64,000 nt of DNA from Bugula neritina (Eukaryota; Bryozoa; Gymnolaemata; Cheilostomatida; Bugulidae): assembly GCA_964035545.1 (NCBI GenBank), contig OZ037770.1, forward strand, positions 5,561,662-5,625,661, read 5' to 3'. Shown piece by piece: positions 48,001 to 52,250 of the stretch (its first letter is position 1; each line of letters begins with the position of its first letter). The position numbers and the translations under genes are program-made. Under the pieces are notes generated by a model. It was given only the letters and a program-made list of their open reading frames with translations. It ran no database searches and was not told the DNA's origin.

Positions 48001-49860
48001 ATTCAACAAAACAAAAAAACCTCTCCAAGAGTCTAAACAATATCTACAGTTGATGTTATTTTCAACAATAAATTGTCAAATTAAATATCAATAACTCTGT
48101 CTTAATTAATATCTGTATTTAGTGAATCACATAACCAAATGTTGAACTAAGCATGTGTAGGAATATTATGTATATTTATTTACATAATATTGTATTTAGT
48201 TTATATATTATGTATTCTAGTTTTCAATCAACAGATGAATTCAAAAGCTAAAATTAATTATCTCAAGCAATGTATACTGTACTATATTATTCACTGCAAA
48301 CAGTTCAACTGGAAGAGAAAGTTGAAGCAGGTCCTTGTTATTTACCATTGACAATATTCAGCAGGAGTTAAGAGCTCTTCAGGTTTAGACAAGAAGGAAA
48401 TATTACTACTATAATTCATCATCATTATTTCATTCACATAATCCCCTGCCCAGATCCTACTGTGTTATGCAGATTAAAGGCTATTTATCTTCATAAAGTT
48501 CTGCAGTCTGAATATTATATGCTTTGTTTACTGCAACTGTCACTGTAGCCCTAGTAATATTACTGAATAGTAAAGTAGCTGTGAGTACCAAGTGTGAGTA
48601 CTGAGTAAGTACTGAGTGAGTACTGAATGAGTACTCACTCAGTACTGAATAAGTACCAAGTGTGAGTACTGAGTACTGAGTGTGAGTATTGAGTACCTAG
48701 TGTGAGTATTGAATATGGACAGTAATAAATATAGCCTAGTTCCTCATAATATAAAGCTTCATATTATTGCTGACTTTTCCAGAGAGTGAAAATCTAGTTT
48801 CTCTAAGTTAACAAGACAGGCTTGGCGGGTGACAATACTGGAAATGGCATGTGACAGGTGAGGCGAGGTGTGTGACAAGACAAGCAAGGTATGACAGGTG
48901 ACGCAAGGTGTGTGGCAAAACATGTGTAGTCTATGACAAGACAAACATATTGTGTGACAGGTGATGCAAGGTATGTGACAGGTGATGCAAGGTGTGTGAC
49001 AAGACATGTGTGGTATGTGACAGGTGAGGTGTGGTGTGTGATATGAAAGGTATGGCATGTGCAATATCAAATGTGAAAAGGTAATGAATGAAAATTATTT
49101 CACACCAAAAGTTTGGCACAAAATTACTTGCTTTAGTATGAAGTTTAATTATTGAAATGTCACATGAAATGGCCTACTATTTAACTCAAAGGAATGGTGC
49201 ACTATTGTATCTTCTGGTAATTATAATTCAAACCTGTTAACCAAACAGGCGGAATCTAATTCAACAATCTAAATTTCAAATTCAGATTTTAATTATTTTG
49301 GCAAGAAGTCAAGATATTCGACTTGAATCAAAATAGAACAAATGGTTACAATTATAACCCAGCATTCTTAGCTATTCCACATCACCTGCTAGGTGTTGTC
49401 TATAGGGGCACCTGAGTGGAAATCATGTCACCTGCTAGGTGGCACTTGTATGAGTAACTCCCAAGTAAAGGCCTGTTGATTATAGTACACCATATGGTGA
49501 ACTGAAGTACAACTAATGTATAACTATGACATAGTACCACAATGACATAGCTAAGAAATAATGTAGTATAAATTTATGGTATAGCCATAGTATAACTATT
49601 CATTACAACTACACTATAACTATAATATCGCTGTGGTACCGCTATAGTATTACTATAGTATAGTGGTGTAGCTATGGTATAATATATAGCTGTCAACCTG
49701 CACTTACCTGCACATTAAAATCAGGGAAGAACACATTGACTTTGATATTGCCTTGCTCATCCTGAACTAGGGGGGCAGGGCCCAGGGCACCCTCAAGGCT
49801 TGACATTATTATCTCCCCTGTAGCAGTTTCTGTAACTCTCTGCTGGCTTGGAGATACCAT
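1790..49860 (-). CDS. SHANK: SHANK/ProSAP-family postsynaptic scaffold, 30 coding exons (spliced)
   Basis: SHANK proteins are multidomain scaffolds under the postsynaptic membrane that link receptor complexes, Homer and actin regulators. Joining 30 exons with GT-AG borders gives 4287 nt (1428 residues plus stop) with every phase matching. Domains in order: SPN/ubiquitin-like about 28-140, ankyrin repeats about 145-370, the RRLAG-type linker near 385, SH3 about 475-530, PDZ about 567-665 with GYGF at 577-580, a Pro/Ser-rich region about 700-1310 with PPHDF (1250-1254) and PPPTF (1264-1268), and SAM about 1360-1425. This order is diagnostic of SHANK. The ATG at 49860 follows an in-frame TAG but has a weak context (T at -3); Met19 has a better one. 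Vertebrate SHANKs are somewhat longer. Three extra ATG exons between SH3 and PDZ suggest shorter isoforms. The span includes introns; exons are listed separately. The family call is very secure; individual exon use is inferred from splice signals without transcripts. Confidence 0.95.
2268..2372. repeat. Three-copy ~34-bp tandem containing the exon 29 donor
   Basis: In minus-strand sense each unit includes a CAG|GTGAGCACCTG or CAA|GTGAGCACCTG element. The copy at 2372 is the real donor of exon 29; the other two lie downstream in the intron. Confidence 0.85.
2372..2510 (-). CDS. SHANK: SHANK coding exon 29
   Basis: Residues 1310-1355 (DVDNHSVTSSVGSDTISSVS, then SVATSGYSSDPSRSNKISIS). A Ser-rich spacer before SAM. 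Acceptor is a T-run followed by GTCAG; donor ATCAG|GTGAGCACC, phase 0 to 1. The donor sequence is repeated in a three-copy tandem in the intron. Confidence 0.9.
3291..3569 (-). CDS. SHANK: SHANK coding exon 28, Homer-binding proline-rich segment
   Basis: Residues 1217-1309. It opens KPPPLVMKKP and carries two PPxxF motifs, PPHDF (1250-1254, bases 3456-3470) and PPPTF (1264-1268). PPxxF is the known ligand of Homer EVH1 domains, and SHANKs carry one in this region. The end is Ser/His-rich (SHSHPSHHGLHTTHQNH). Acceptor TTTTGCCAG, donor CAT|GTAAGTAG, phase 0 to 0. Confidence 0.93.
3739..3907 (-). CDS. SHANK: SHANK coding exon 27
   Basis: Residues 1160-1216 (EKLLPPPPVISQSESLKANE..., acidic GDEEDNSM, then SELQKIMSRLSVAKGEE). 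Acceptor TTTTTACAG, donor AAGAAG|GTAAGG, phase 2 to 0. Confidence 0.9.
3998..4220. repeat. 23-bp minisatellite, about 9 copies
   Basis: Unit ACTGTGTGACTATAATGTGT plus CAT, with few changes. In sense orientation it starts about 16 nt after the exon 26 donor, whose first intron bases (GTGAGTCACACGC) resemble part of the unit (TAGTCACACAGC). Confidence 0.85.
4236..4347 (-). CDS. SHANK: SHANK coding exon 26
   Basis: Residues 1123-1160. ELITSPTINSAGK is followed by a basic helix (FRELAEQKRLEFLKKKSDS). Acceptor CTCTTGTAG, donor CCAA|GTGAGTC, phase 1 to 2, matched by exon 27. Confidence 0.88.
4430..5075. repeat. ~26-bp minisatellite carrying donor motif GTGAGTGACTA
   Basis: The plus unit is close to AGTATTAGTCACTCACTTGT plus AGTTAC. 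In the RNA sense each unit reads GTGAGTGACTAATACTGTAA. The copies nearest 5075 are more diverged and merge into the real exon 25 donor (CCGG|GTGAGTGACTAG). It fills almost all of the intron. Confidence 0.88.
5076..5183 (-). CDS. SHANK: SHANK coding exon 25
   Basis: Residues 1087-1122 (APSVEDQLRLAVARRRTLIE, RQEPSSESEKSSS). VEDQLRLAVARR resembles the amphipathic helix of exon 23. Acceptor GTTGACAG, donor CCGG|GTGAGTGAC, phase 1 to 1. The donor motif GTGAGTGACTA is repeated through the next intron. Confidence 0.9.
5735..5831 (-). CDS. SHANK: SHANK coding exon 24
   Basis: Residues 1055-1086 (MTNDTTKDGDVYAVVRKGSA, then Thr-rich). No domain. Acceptor ATGATTTAG, donor TCTG|GTAGGAG, phase 0 to 1. 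Confidence 0.85.
6568..6913. mobile_element. MITE-like element with ~75-bp terminal inverted repeats
   Basis: The left end AGCCTAGGGCCACGCTGTGC and the reverse complement of the right end AGCCTAGGGCCACACTGTGC continue in parallel for about 75 bp (through TATTTTCGCATGCGAA and TAGCAAAGGTGTCCACTGTA) at roughly 90% identity. The 346-bp unit has no coding capacity and lies in the intron between exons 23 and 24. A clean target duplication is not evident; the superfamily is not assigned. Confidence 0.7.
7451..7599 (-). CDS. SHANK: SHANK coding exon 23
   Basis: Residues 1005-1054, ending SSFSDALKRAVAEREDKSAN. The F-x-x-AL-x-x-AV-x-x-R pattern recurs in SHANK C-terminal regions as a short amphipathic helix. 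Acceptor TTTATTAG, donor CAAT|GTAAGTA, phase 1 to 0. Confidence 0.9.
8027..8248 (-). CDS. SHANK: SHANK coding exon 22, His/Pro-rich
   Basis: Residues 931-1004 (GPHHAQITSTNQHSEGHHF..., KLPPPPPLRSFSHESG). LPPPPPLRSF has the look of a profilin, EVH1 or SH3 ligand. Acceptor TTACATTAG, donor CAAG|GTATATT, phase 1 to 1. Confidence 0.9.
8656..8835 (-). CDS. SHANK: SHANK coding exon 21, proline-rich
   Basis: Residues 871-930. It contains ESQRGSSIPRTYSGDLAIAK, then LPPPPVYPAPAAPEEDK, a possible SH3 or EVH1 ligand stretch. Acceptor TTGAAGCAG, donor AATG|GTGAGTC, phase 1 to 1. Confidence 0.88.
9346..9513 (-). CDS. SHANK: SHANK coding exon 20
   Basis: Residues 815-870. A basic start (AKSRVKKFWNKGKTNSKLNA) is followed by SQPNLAALDRD and ITMYEMSIGHSLE. 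No domain. Acceptor ATGCTTGCAG, donor GAGG|GTAAAGG, phase 1 to 1. Confidence 0.88.
10318..10417 (-). CDS. SHANK: SHANK coding exon 19
   Basis: Residues 782-814 (ELDDMFIAPPPFTQSSTHSA, then SPPSLSKSESRKP). APPPF followed by Ser/Pro is typical of the SHANK disordered region. Acceptor ATGCCTAG, donor CCAG|GTAAATG, phase 0 to 1. Confidence 0.9.
10782..10860. repeat. 17-bp tandem of splice donors, 5 copies
   Basis: In the minus sense, CAG|GTAAATATAGC repeats at 17-nt spacing from the exon 18 donor at 10856 into the intron; the last copy reads CAG|GTAAATTTAACC. Confidence 0.85.
10856..11004 (-). CDS. SHANK: SHANK coding exon 18
   Basis: Residues 732-781 (DQLDATLANYDSDSRSSSSG...). The LDATLA-YDS string is like a segment found after the PDZ in SHANKs. 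Acceptor TATATACAG, donor ATACAG|GTAAATA, phase 1 to 0. The donor is the first of five tandem copies at 17-nt spacing. Confidence 0.9.
11030..11580. repeat. Nested minisatellites based on ATGTCAC
   Basis: 11030-11340 is a 120-bp higher-order unit repeated about 2.5 times, itself built of ATGTCAC/CTGTCAC words. 11395-11580 is a ~42-bp unit (CACATGTCACAGTACAGGCC...) repeated four times. It lies about 25 nt upstream of the exon 18 acceptor. Confidence 0.85.
12243..12945. repeat. ~15-bp minisatellite, purine-rich on plus, AG-free on the sense strand
   Basis: Unit GAAGGTGGGATAGAGA and variants, about 45 copies. On the transcribed (minus) sense it is a long C/T-rich tract (CTATCTCACCTTCT). From about 12270 to 12945 the plus strand has no CT, so the RNA sense has no AG. 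Confidence 0.88.
12986..13003 (-). CDS. SHANK: SHANK putative 18-nt microexon (coding exon 17)
   Basis: It would add DVHCIS between exons 16 and 18. Strong splice sites lie 18 nt apart: acceptor TTGCTTTCAACTAG and donor AGCG|GTAAGCAG. It enters and leaves in phase 1, and skipping it also keeps frame, so it behaves like an optional cassette. It rests on splice signals only; the model without it is 1422 residues. Confidence 0.5.
13325..13485. repeat. 19-bp minisatellite
   Basis: Unit CTCAACTAAAGGTCATGAA, about eight copies with changes, starting some 30 nt after the exon 16 donor in sense orientation. Confidence 0.8.
13515..13604 (-). CDS. SHANK: SHANK coding exon 16, post-PDZ linker
   Basis: Residues 696-725 (GKGSSSEVLGRRNIVGSSNG, then QPSEEEKLAI). 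Low complexity, no domain. Acceptor GTTTGTAG, donor ATTG|GTGAGTC, phase 1 to 1. A 19-bp tandem array starts about 30 nt into the next intron. Confidence 0.88.
13931..14123 (-). CDS. SHANK: SHANK coding exon 15, end of PDZ and linker
   Basis: Residues 632-695. IDGKNVATCSHEETVECIKR carries the last PDZ strand and helix with the conserved His (CSHEE) of a class I groove. A basic, Ser/Ala-rich linker ending HRKPERVDD follows. Acceptor TAACCTAG, donor GATG|GTAGGTT, phase 0 to 1. Confidence 0.95.
14286..14419 (-). CDS. SHANK: SHANK coding exon 14, PDZ middle
   Basis: Residues 587-631. It contains MPALQYLDSVEKGSVSDKAG and LRAGDFLLE, close to the SHANK PDZ pattern (PALQYLESV-D-GG-A-W-AGLR-GDFL-E). 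Acceptor TCTTTTAG, donor GAG|GTAATAT, phase 1 to 0. Confidence 0.96.
15271..15350 (-). mobile_element. SINE fragment, second family, with C12 run
   Basis: Minus strand: GGGATTACCCAGTGGCCCCT, GTGATGTAATGGTTAG, then a homopolymer (C12 on the plus strand at 15281-15292) in place of the B-box region, then GCAAATATTTTACC. It parallels the copy at 26.4 kb. Confidence 0.45.
15350..15595. repeat. GTATAGTGTATAGG-type short tandem repeat
   Basis: Irregular tandem of GTATAG, GTATGG and GTATACT words. The end (GGCTCACCCTATACACTATA) inverts the motif, so it can fold back. Confidence 0.8.
15755..16222. repeat. 19-bp minisatellite with pseudo-donor CAG|GTATAT
   Basis: Plus unit GCAGCAGTATATACCTCAG or ...CCTGAG, about 24 copies. 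In RNA sense the units read CTGAGGTATATACTGCTGC, i.e. repeated AG|GTATAT. It is more than 570 nt from the nearest exon. Confidence 0.88.
16798..16871 (-). CDS. SHANK: SHANK coding exon 13, PDZ start (internal acceptor)
   Basis: Residues 562-586 (GEGVRTVVLSRTKKGYGFVL, then RGAKG). GYGF is the PDZ carboxylate-binding loop, and the GFVLRGAK string is a SHANK hallmark. The acceptor GTCTCTTACAG at 16872 accepts phase 2 from exon 12 and from the giant exon at 19.9 kb. Donor AAAG|GTGAGTT, phase 1 out. The same donor also serves a longer 5' version of this exon that begins with its own ATG. Confidence 0.93.
16798..17098 (-). CDS. SHANK: SHANK alternative first coding exon C (MNIMLKKF...), overlaps exon 13
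   Basis: An ATG at 17098 (A at -3) opens a frame that runs through the internal PDZ acceptor at 16871 and shares its donor at 16798, so exon 13 is the 3' part of this exon. It adds 76 residues ahead of GEGVRTVV: MNIMLKKFRKQKAKQTAMAM..., then SSLDSIECEPIHLHSS and FVPTTVTEARNYAKC. A TAA lies four codons before the ATG. The isoform would be 942 residues, starting at the PDZ. An acceptor-like CTAAG between that TAA and the ATG (phase 1) is weak, so first-exon use is preferred. Confidence 0.6.
17099..19914. other. Non-coding stretch between alternative exons C and B
   Basis: AT-rich, no repeats of note, no exon I can support. A promoter for alternative exon C should lie in its low-coordinate end if that model is right; no clear TATA box was seen. 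Confidence 0.5.
19919..22497 (-). CDS. SHANK: SHANK alternative first coding exon B, 859 codons (MAKYKLKQ...)
   Basis: By far the largest exon here. The minus-strand ATG at 22497 has a good context (GGCATGG) and follows an in-frame TAA with no AG between them, so no acceptor can bring in upstream coding sequence before it. It ends AAAAAGCA|GTAAGTTT; the reading frame would otherwise stop at the TAA in that donor. In phase 2 it joins the acceptor at 16871 exactly, giving ...KKQ-GEGVRTVV... and an isoform of 1726 residues. The product is Ser/Thr-rich and probably disordered, with a basic start (RRSRKSANDKIERKCKRSK), a proline patch (WFIPPPAKEKPKF) and RRGSFTERLNKIFSRKNRN near the end, where RRGS is a possible basophilic-kinase site. 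I recognise no domain. It could instead be a separate single-exon gene stopping at TAA 19915, which is less likely given the exact donor and phase. Confidence 0.65.
22498..23921. other. Non-coding stretch upstream of alternative exon B
   Basis: AT-rich. A TATA-like TTATAAATGG on the minus strand near 22720 is the only promoter-like motif seen. No exon recognised. Confidence 0.4.
23922..24878. repeat. 20-bp minisatellite, about 47 copies in exact register
   Basis: Unit TTACAGAGTACTGTAGAGTG. From 23941 to 24840 there is no insertion or deletion at all, only A/G and a few other substitutions (TTACGG, AATGTAG, GTAGGG). Confidence 0.95.
25076..25160 (-). CDS. SHANK: SHANK coding exon 12, SH3-PDZ linker
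   Basis: Residues 534-562, starting GSRSQSFREDPALMRQQSF. It is small and open in one frame, bounded by TGTGTTTCAG and GTCAG|GTGAGTT. Its phase (1 in, 2 out) is exactly what is needed to join both the SH3 exon and the alternative exon at 30.6 kb to the PDZ acceptor at 16871. A 21-bp minisatellite ends about 8 nt before its acceptor. Confidence 0.85.
25168..25495. repeat. 21-bp minisatellite, about 15 copies
   Basis: Unit ACTATGTATACACTGTAGTGT with GCACTG and ATACTG variants. It ends about 8 nt upstream (sense) of the exon 12 acceptor. Being 21 bp it is open in several frames, but only as repeat. Confidence 0.9.
26430..26550 (-). mobile_element. tRNA-derived SINE, second family
   Basis: Minus strand: GCGATAACCCAGCAGCCCTT, A-box-like GTGGTATAACGG, B-box GGGTTTGAATCCC, then GACAAATATTTTAC. 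It shares head and tail with the copy at 15.27-15.35 kb. The lack of a proper acceptor stem and the added tail argue against a true tRNA gene. Confidence 0.55.
26812..26832. repeat. G21 homopolymer
   Basis: A run of 21 G followed by TGAATCCC. Possible quadruplex former, and a likely place for sequencing length error. Confidence 0.9.
27490..27765. repeat. 12-bp minisatellite GAGCAGGTAGTA
   Basis: About 22 units of GAGCAGGTAGTA / GAGCAGGTGGTA, interrupted once near 27615-27650. Intronic. Confidence 0.88.
29172..29290 (+). mobile_element. Possible SINE with tRNA-like head
   Basis: Plus strand: GACTAGTGGCTCAGCCTGCT (A-box-like), then a B-box-like CAGGTTTGACTCCCCTCC 50-60 nt on. No second copy identified in the window. 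Confidence 0.4.
30218..30360 (+). repeat. Dispersed repeat, copy A of an unrecognised family
   Basis: It shares with copies B-D a core AAGCCTGTGTTCTAG...AGTAGCAAGT...TTTCAACC-GCGCCCCAAA and an end close to AAATTAAAGAAT. No coding potential and no tRNA boxes seen. Confidence 0.55.
30628..31228 (-). CDS. SHANK: SHANK alternative first coding exon A (MPFFKGGQ...)
   Basis: 200 codons, ending at a good donor (AAGTG|GTAAGTT) in phase 1, which joins exon 12 at 25160 in frame. It is basic and proline-rich: MPFFKGGQKSSPNNPQKSDE, EKGFKKLIRRHSSK, EPPPSPPSNPAA, KSGKSSKKSKHVSNK. There is no recognised domain. The ATG frame has a TAG four codons upstream, so it reads as a first exon; a TATA box lies 0.7 kb upstream. 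The isoform would be 1095 residues with PDZ and SAM but no ankyrin or SH3. A weak in-frame acceptor (CATAG|CA) just before the ATG would also allow internal inclusion after exon 11. Vertebrate SHANK2 also has internal promoters ahead of its PDZ. Confidence 0.7.
31901..31910 (-). promoter_or_regulatory. TATA box of a putative internal SHANK promoter
   Basis: The minus strand reads GATATAAAAAGGTGG, a near-consensus TATA box, followed by TCAGATT about 20 nt on. It lies 0.67 kb before the ATG of alternative exon A. Two donor-like sites between them (CACCAG|GTATAAA near 31790 and TGAG|GTAACA near 31690) would allow a spliced leader. Inferred from motifs only. Confidence 0.4.
32190..32530 (-). mobile_element. 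tRNA-derived SINE interrupted by a long palindrome
   Basis: Minus strand: head with GTGGTCTAGTGGTTAGAG (A-box-like) and GGTGTGAATCCC (B-box-like), then body CATTGGTGGTGTCAC...GCATCCAATCAG. An inverted repeat at 32278-32403 (TATAAGCAGCTC...GAGCTGCTTATA, arms about 58 bp around a short loop) is followed by a tail with CAGGGGTTCCCCCAGGGA. The same body and tail occur at 52.05-52.25 kb without the palindrome. Confidence 0.65.
32997..33043. repeat. (TA)n microsatellite
   Basis: An uninterrupted AT dinucleotide run of about 23 repeats in an intron. Confidence 0.95.
34370..34590. repeat. 22-bp minisatellite
   Basis: Unit TTATAGTTATGGTACTCTAATA with ACAG and AGTATTC variants, about 9-10 copies. Intronic. 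Confidence 0.85.
34600..34768 (-). mobile_element. Probable SINE fragment with tRNA-like head
   Basis: The minus strand reads CAGGTGGTCTAGTGGTTATA, the same head as the 32.5-kb SINE. The B-box region is degraded and the body diverges. Confidence 0.4.
35938..36039 (-). CDS. SHANK: SHANK coding exon 11, end of SH3
   Basis: Residues 500-533 (VGDGGLWEGKVGDKEGWFSP, then DHVAEVKRQT). The LWEG-V-x-GWF-P core closes the SH3 fold. Acceptor TTTGTGTAG, donor AATG|GTAAGTC, phase 1 to 1. Confidence 0.94.
36040..40139. other. SHANK intron 10 interior
   Basis: AT-rich. It contains small two-copy tandems (for example ATTACAGTATAAATATGTTA near 38240-38310). No exon or recognised mobile element. Confidence 0.5.
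40140..40330 (+). mobile_element. Possible SINE, third family
   Basis: Plus strand: TGGTGGTCACAGTGATGGTT, then a B-box-like GGGTTTGGATCCTGGC, followed by a non-repetitive body ending CCACCAGAAAACCCCACAGG just before the donor side of exon 10. tRNA-like spacing of the two boxes; single copy here. Confidence 0.4.
40363..40539 (-). CDS. SHANK: SHANK coding exon 10, start of SH3
   Basis: Residues 441-499. GKTFICTREYNSDANGHLRL and SKGDLVT form the first SH3 strands, like the SHANK G-R-TFI-C-V-x-x-Y pattern. The canonical ALYDY motif is weak (TREYN), as in other SHANK SH3 domains. Acceptor ATATTTCAG, donor ACAG|GTTAGTT, phase 1 to 1. Confidence 0.93.
42315..42518 (-). CDS. SHANK: SHANK coding exon 9, ankyrin-SH3 linker
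   Basis: Residues 373-440. It contains VPFEEPPMYNTNRRLAG, matching the conserved SHANK linker in which a VPF...PP-Y motif precedes RRLAG. The rest is Ser-rich (SSLDNVILSSRTSKTDSM). Acceptor TATAATTTAG, donor CTTG|GTGAGTC, phase 1 to 1. Confidence 0.93.
42560..43225. repeat. 21/22-bp minisatellite: about 31 tandem splice donors
   Basis: Plus unit CACCTACTAAGTAGTATAACT. In sense orientation nearly all units contain TAG|GTGAGT or TAG|GTGGGT. The unit at 43219 is the real donor of exon 8. Two length classes: 21 bp (AAGTAGTATAA) and 22 bp (AAGTTAGTATAA). Confidence 0.93.
43219..43363 (-). CDS. SHANK: SHANK coding exon 8, last ankyrin repeat
   Basis: Residues 325-372 (LRCLQTLLVRGADKNVTNNA, then QTAYDVANISSHKDAANIL). 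Acceptor TTTCTTTAG. The donor is AGTAG|GTGGGT, chosen because it gives phase 1, which the next exon needs. This donor is the first unit of a roughly 31-copy tandem array that fills much of the next intron. Confidence 0.9.
43587..43703 (-). CDS. SHANK: SHANK coding exon 7, ankyrin repeat
   Basis: Residues 286-324, one ankyrin unit (ACKIGNYKVAEMLIFYGAEL, then SGATPLHISAFNNE). Acceptor TTGATACAG, donor GAG|GTACCTC, phase 0 to 0. Confidence 0.95.
44200..44370 (-). CDS. SHANK: SHANK coding exon 6, ankyrin repeats
   Basis: Residues 229-285. ALLELGASPNYKDSMGLTPL is a textbook ankyrin turn, followed by a Lys-rich insert (CKKKNSP) and a second unit ending DEQGNTELHQ. Acceptor ATGACAG, donor CAG|GTATCTG, phase 0 to 0. 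Confidence 0.95.
44968..45126. repeat. 43-bp inverted repeat around a 73-bp loop (short MITE-like)
   Basis: The left arm 44968-45010 (CACTTAAACTTATGGGCAGA...) and the right arm 45084-45126 are reverse complements with a single mismatch. Both arms contain GACAACTC. It lies in the intron between exons 6 and 5. Confidence 0.75.
45225..45376 (-). CDS. SHANK: SHANK coding exon 5, ankyrin repeats
   Basis: Residues 178-228. Two ankyrin units are visible (ETPLTIATKV..., then SLTPVHTAAINGNAEAIK). Acceptor TTGTTGTAG, donor AAG|GTCAGTTG, phase 1 to 0. Confidence 0.94.
45488..45613 (+). repeat. Dispersed repeat, copy B
   Basis: AGTAATGGAGAAATTGAGAA, GCCCGTGTTCTAG, ATGTAGCAAAAGAAGTTATG, CCCGCACCCCAAACCAAAAT, AAAGAACTTAGGCC. 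It aligns with copies A, C and D. Confidence 0.55.
46030..46684. repeat. 29-bp minisatellite starting at the exon 4 donor
   Basis: Plus unit TATATGTCTATGTAGTTAAT plus ACTCTAGTA, about 22 copies. In RNA sense the first partial unit (GAGTAATAACTACATAGGCA) overlaps the donor GGG|GTGAGTAATAAC, so the array begins within 5 nt of the splice site. Confidence 0.9.
46686..46794 (-). CDS. SHANK: SHANK coding exon 4, first ankyrin repeat
   Basis: Residues 142-177. It contains STLKHFFDVV and FVEKGLDPNF, the conserved first ankyrin helix pair of SHANKs (KGLDPNF). Acceptor ATTTCAG, donor GGGG|GTGAGTAA, phase 0 to 1. A minisatellite fills the intron from about 5 nt after the donor. Confidence 0.94.
47418..47509 (-). 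CDS. SHANK: SHANK coding exon 3, end of SPN domain
   Basis: Residues 111-141. It contains PIGQLEFKYKRRVYR, matching the SHANK signature of an LEF-K/R-Y-K/R-RRVY strand just before the ankyrin block. Acceptor TGCTTTAG, donor AAG|GTAAGAC, phase 1 to 0. Confidence 0.94.
47655..47740. repeat. Short tandem CACACTATGTCACATG
   Basis: About four imperfect copies of a 17-18-bp unit, ending some 22 nt after the exon 2 donor in sense orientation. Confidence 0.7.
47758..47935 (-). CDS. SHANK: SHANK coding exon 2, SPN domain
   Basis: Residues 52-110 (KCFTFDPDENVWEAKR...). The D-E-N-V-W-E-A-K pattern and the later LNYGFYL segment are typical of the SHANK N-terminal ubiquitin-like fold. Acceptor TTTAG at 47936, donor GCAG|GTATAGAG, phase 0 to 1. 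A short tandem array (47655-47735) begins about 22 nt into the following intron. Confidence 0.93.
48585..48720. repeat. GAGTACTGAGTGAGTACT repeat with palindromic centre
   Basis: Repeats of GAGTACTGAGT. Around 48630 the sequence inverts (GAGTACTCACTCAGTACT), giving a hairpin. Confidence 0.75.
48830..49070. repeat. Degenerate GTGTGACAGGTGA minisatellite
   Basis: Irregular units near 20 bp of the form GGTGTGTGACAAGACATG and GGTATGTGACAGGTGATGCA. Intron between exons 2 and 1. Confidence 0.75.
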
Positions 49861-49902
49861 GAATACACTCGACTCACTCAGCTTCTATGGCAGGGGAACC
49901 GT
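49708..49902 (-). CDS. SHANK: SHANK coding exon 1 (start codon at 49860)
   Basis: It encodes residues 1-51 (MVSPSQQRV... to ...FFPDFNVQ), the lead-in and first strand of the SPN domain. The acceptor is TTCTTGCAG and the donor CAG|GTAAGTG, ending in phase 0. Bases 49861-49902 are 5' untranslated and contain an in-frame TAG twelve codons or fewer before the ATG, so the coding sequence begins here. The first ATG has T at -3; the ATG at codon 19 has A at -3 and could be the working start. Confidence 0.85.
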
Positions 49903-52049
49903 CTGCAAGAATAAGACACATGCAAGAACTGACAATGGGTGTCATGCAGATCTGACACTGTGAACTTCTAACCACCAATTTCTGTGTGTAAACCAAATAC
50001 AAAACCTAAAAGGGAAAAATTTAATTTTGCTATTGCAACACATTTCATAGCAATAAACGAAGAATTTTTATAATTATTCACTACCAAAGCTTATACCCAT
50101 ATTACAGAATAGAAATAAGCTTAACAAACCTAATAAATGCAAATGTTTTGTCCAAGCAGGTATAATATAATTATGAATTTTGAAAGTGTTTCCCAACTAA
50201 TAGATCAGCAGATGGAAGCTGCACTCCGTCAGCTTGATGATTCAATTACAAGTTACACTTATTATTAGCCTCCCTATAGCGGAGTAGAGAACCCCTTGGG
50301 AGTAGCTGTATAATATTGTGAACCCTCAACAACTCTCAGTCTCACATAATCAATTGTCACAGTCTAAGTGCATACTGCCATCACACTGTAAAGCCAGTAT
50401 ACCTATAGGGTAATATGTATACCTAGTATAGTATAAGTAACCAAAATAATTATGAATATGAGAAAAACTAATATTAAGATAAATGCAAGTCTCATGTGTA
50501 ATATTCTAATTTGGTAGGCCTGCCATTACCTACTACCTTTTAAAGTATAATTTTGTTACAAAAATTATATTTGATGGTAAGTTTTAAAACTGTTAGTCAC
50601 AGATGGTTTTAACTTAGAATTATTATACCTGGTGGCTATCTAAAACCTTATGGTAATCTCTCACCACTCTTTAACACTGAAGCAAGTAAATAGATTAAGA
50701 AAAATTGTTTTTATTCAAGAAAAAGTTACAAAAAGTGATTAAAACTTACACTTTCACCAAAAATTCCATTCCATACCAACATAATCAGACTTGTACAATG
50801 CAGACACTTTCTCTGTGCAATACAAGTTGATTCATAGAACAATAAAATAATTGTAAAGTATTACAATATGTGCATTGTGAGTCACTAGTGAGGGCTGCGT
50901 GATGCATTTCCTGTTAAATCATACTGTTAGGATACTAGAACTGCTCTATGGCTGGCGAAGCATAGCAGACATTTATTGCAGCACAAGGTAATGTAACCAA
51001 GAAATCCTTTGTGTTCAACAGAATGCCATATGATGCCTTTATAATGATAGATATTCTGAATTAGACATCAAAAAGGTTGCCTCTAAAATTTTAGAAATAA
51101 ATTAGAGATTTTCAAAATAATAATAATATAGAAAAGATAGGGAGTCTACAGTTATCAGAGCTCTAGAATAGAACAGGTGAGAGTCTGATATGTTTACATC
51201 TGATAAAATGTCTTTCAAATAGCCCATTAATCATAATAATCACTTCTCAATACACTAGTTGATTACCCATCAGGAGCACATATTAGCCTGCAGTAAATTA
51301 CAGCCTGAAGTTATCAAATCTCACTCTAAACTATAATAAAGCTTTACATTTTATGACTATGTAGTCACTTTGCTGTATTATTATTATAAATTGTGGCTTG
51401 TATTTATTATAATAGCTCTGTTGTGAAAACACAGTTGTGGATGAAGCTATTATGTCATGGTCCTAAGTCTATATATAGAAGTGGTGAATAAGACACTGAG
51501 CTCTACAGGGTTAAATGATGTCACAATTGACTTCTTCATTTGAAGCCATCAATATCTTATTGATGAATAATAAAGATATGCAACCTGGCAGATTTTATGT
51601 GGGAGGTTTATTCAACACCCTACCCCCCCCCCAACAATTAGCAATAAATAGAAGCTCTGGATCAAAGACTATGACTAATGGCTGCCACCCTTAGAAACAG
51701 TAGGAGTGAGTTTAGACTGAGATTCTAAAGTTTAAATTATGAACCAAGAATTGAATCTAATTTTAGATTTCAGATATTTGAAGCTTGTTATTTTCTAAAT
51801 CAGAAAAGTTAATCAAAATACCTCAGTCTAGTAAATACATCACAGAATCAATTTGCGAAATCAAGTGCAGGAAATGTGAACTAGAAAGTTATTTTAAGAC
51901 GAAAGTAATGAACTTTATAGAAATTCTCTAAATATGAGTAATGAATTAAATCTCAAAATCAAACCTTCAACTAAAAGCTAACAACTTAAACTAAGTCCTA
52001 TCTACTCCTTACCACACTGACTGCATAACTCACGCAAGTTTATAGTCAT

Positions 52050-52250
52050 TATCCCTGTGAGAAACCCCTGGTGAAAGGGTTTATCAAAGCAGGCTAAGGA
52101 CTTATTCAAATGGGGCACAGGAGCAATTATGACTGGATGCTCCTCCTAACATCACCAATGACCTTTGTAGGGTTCGAACCCATGATTTCGTGCTTACTAA
52201 GCCAAACACTGTAATCCCTATAGACCACTGCTTCTCCTTATATTGCCCCA
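52050..52250 (-). mobile_element. tRNA-derived SINE, second copy
   Basis: Minus strand: GCAGTGGTCTATAGGGATTA, B-box GGGTTCGAACCC, body CATTGGTGATGTTAGG and GCATCCAGTCA, tail CACCAGGGGTTTCTCACAGG. It aligns with the copy at 32.2-32.5 kb on both sides of that copy's palindrome. Confidence 0.65.
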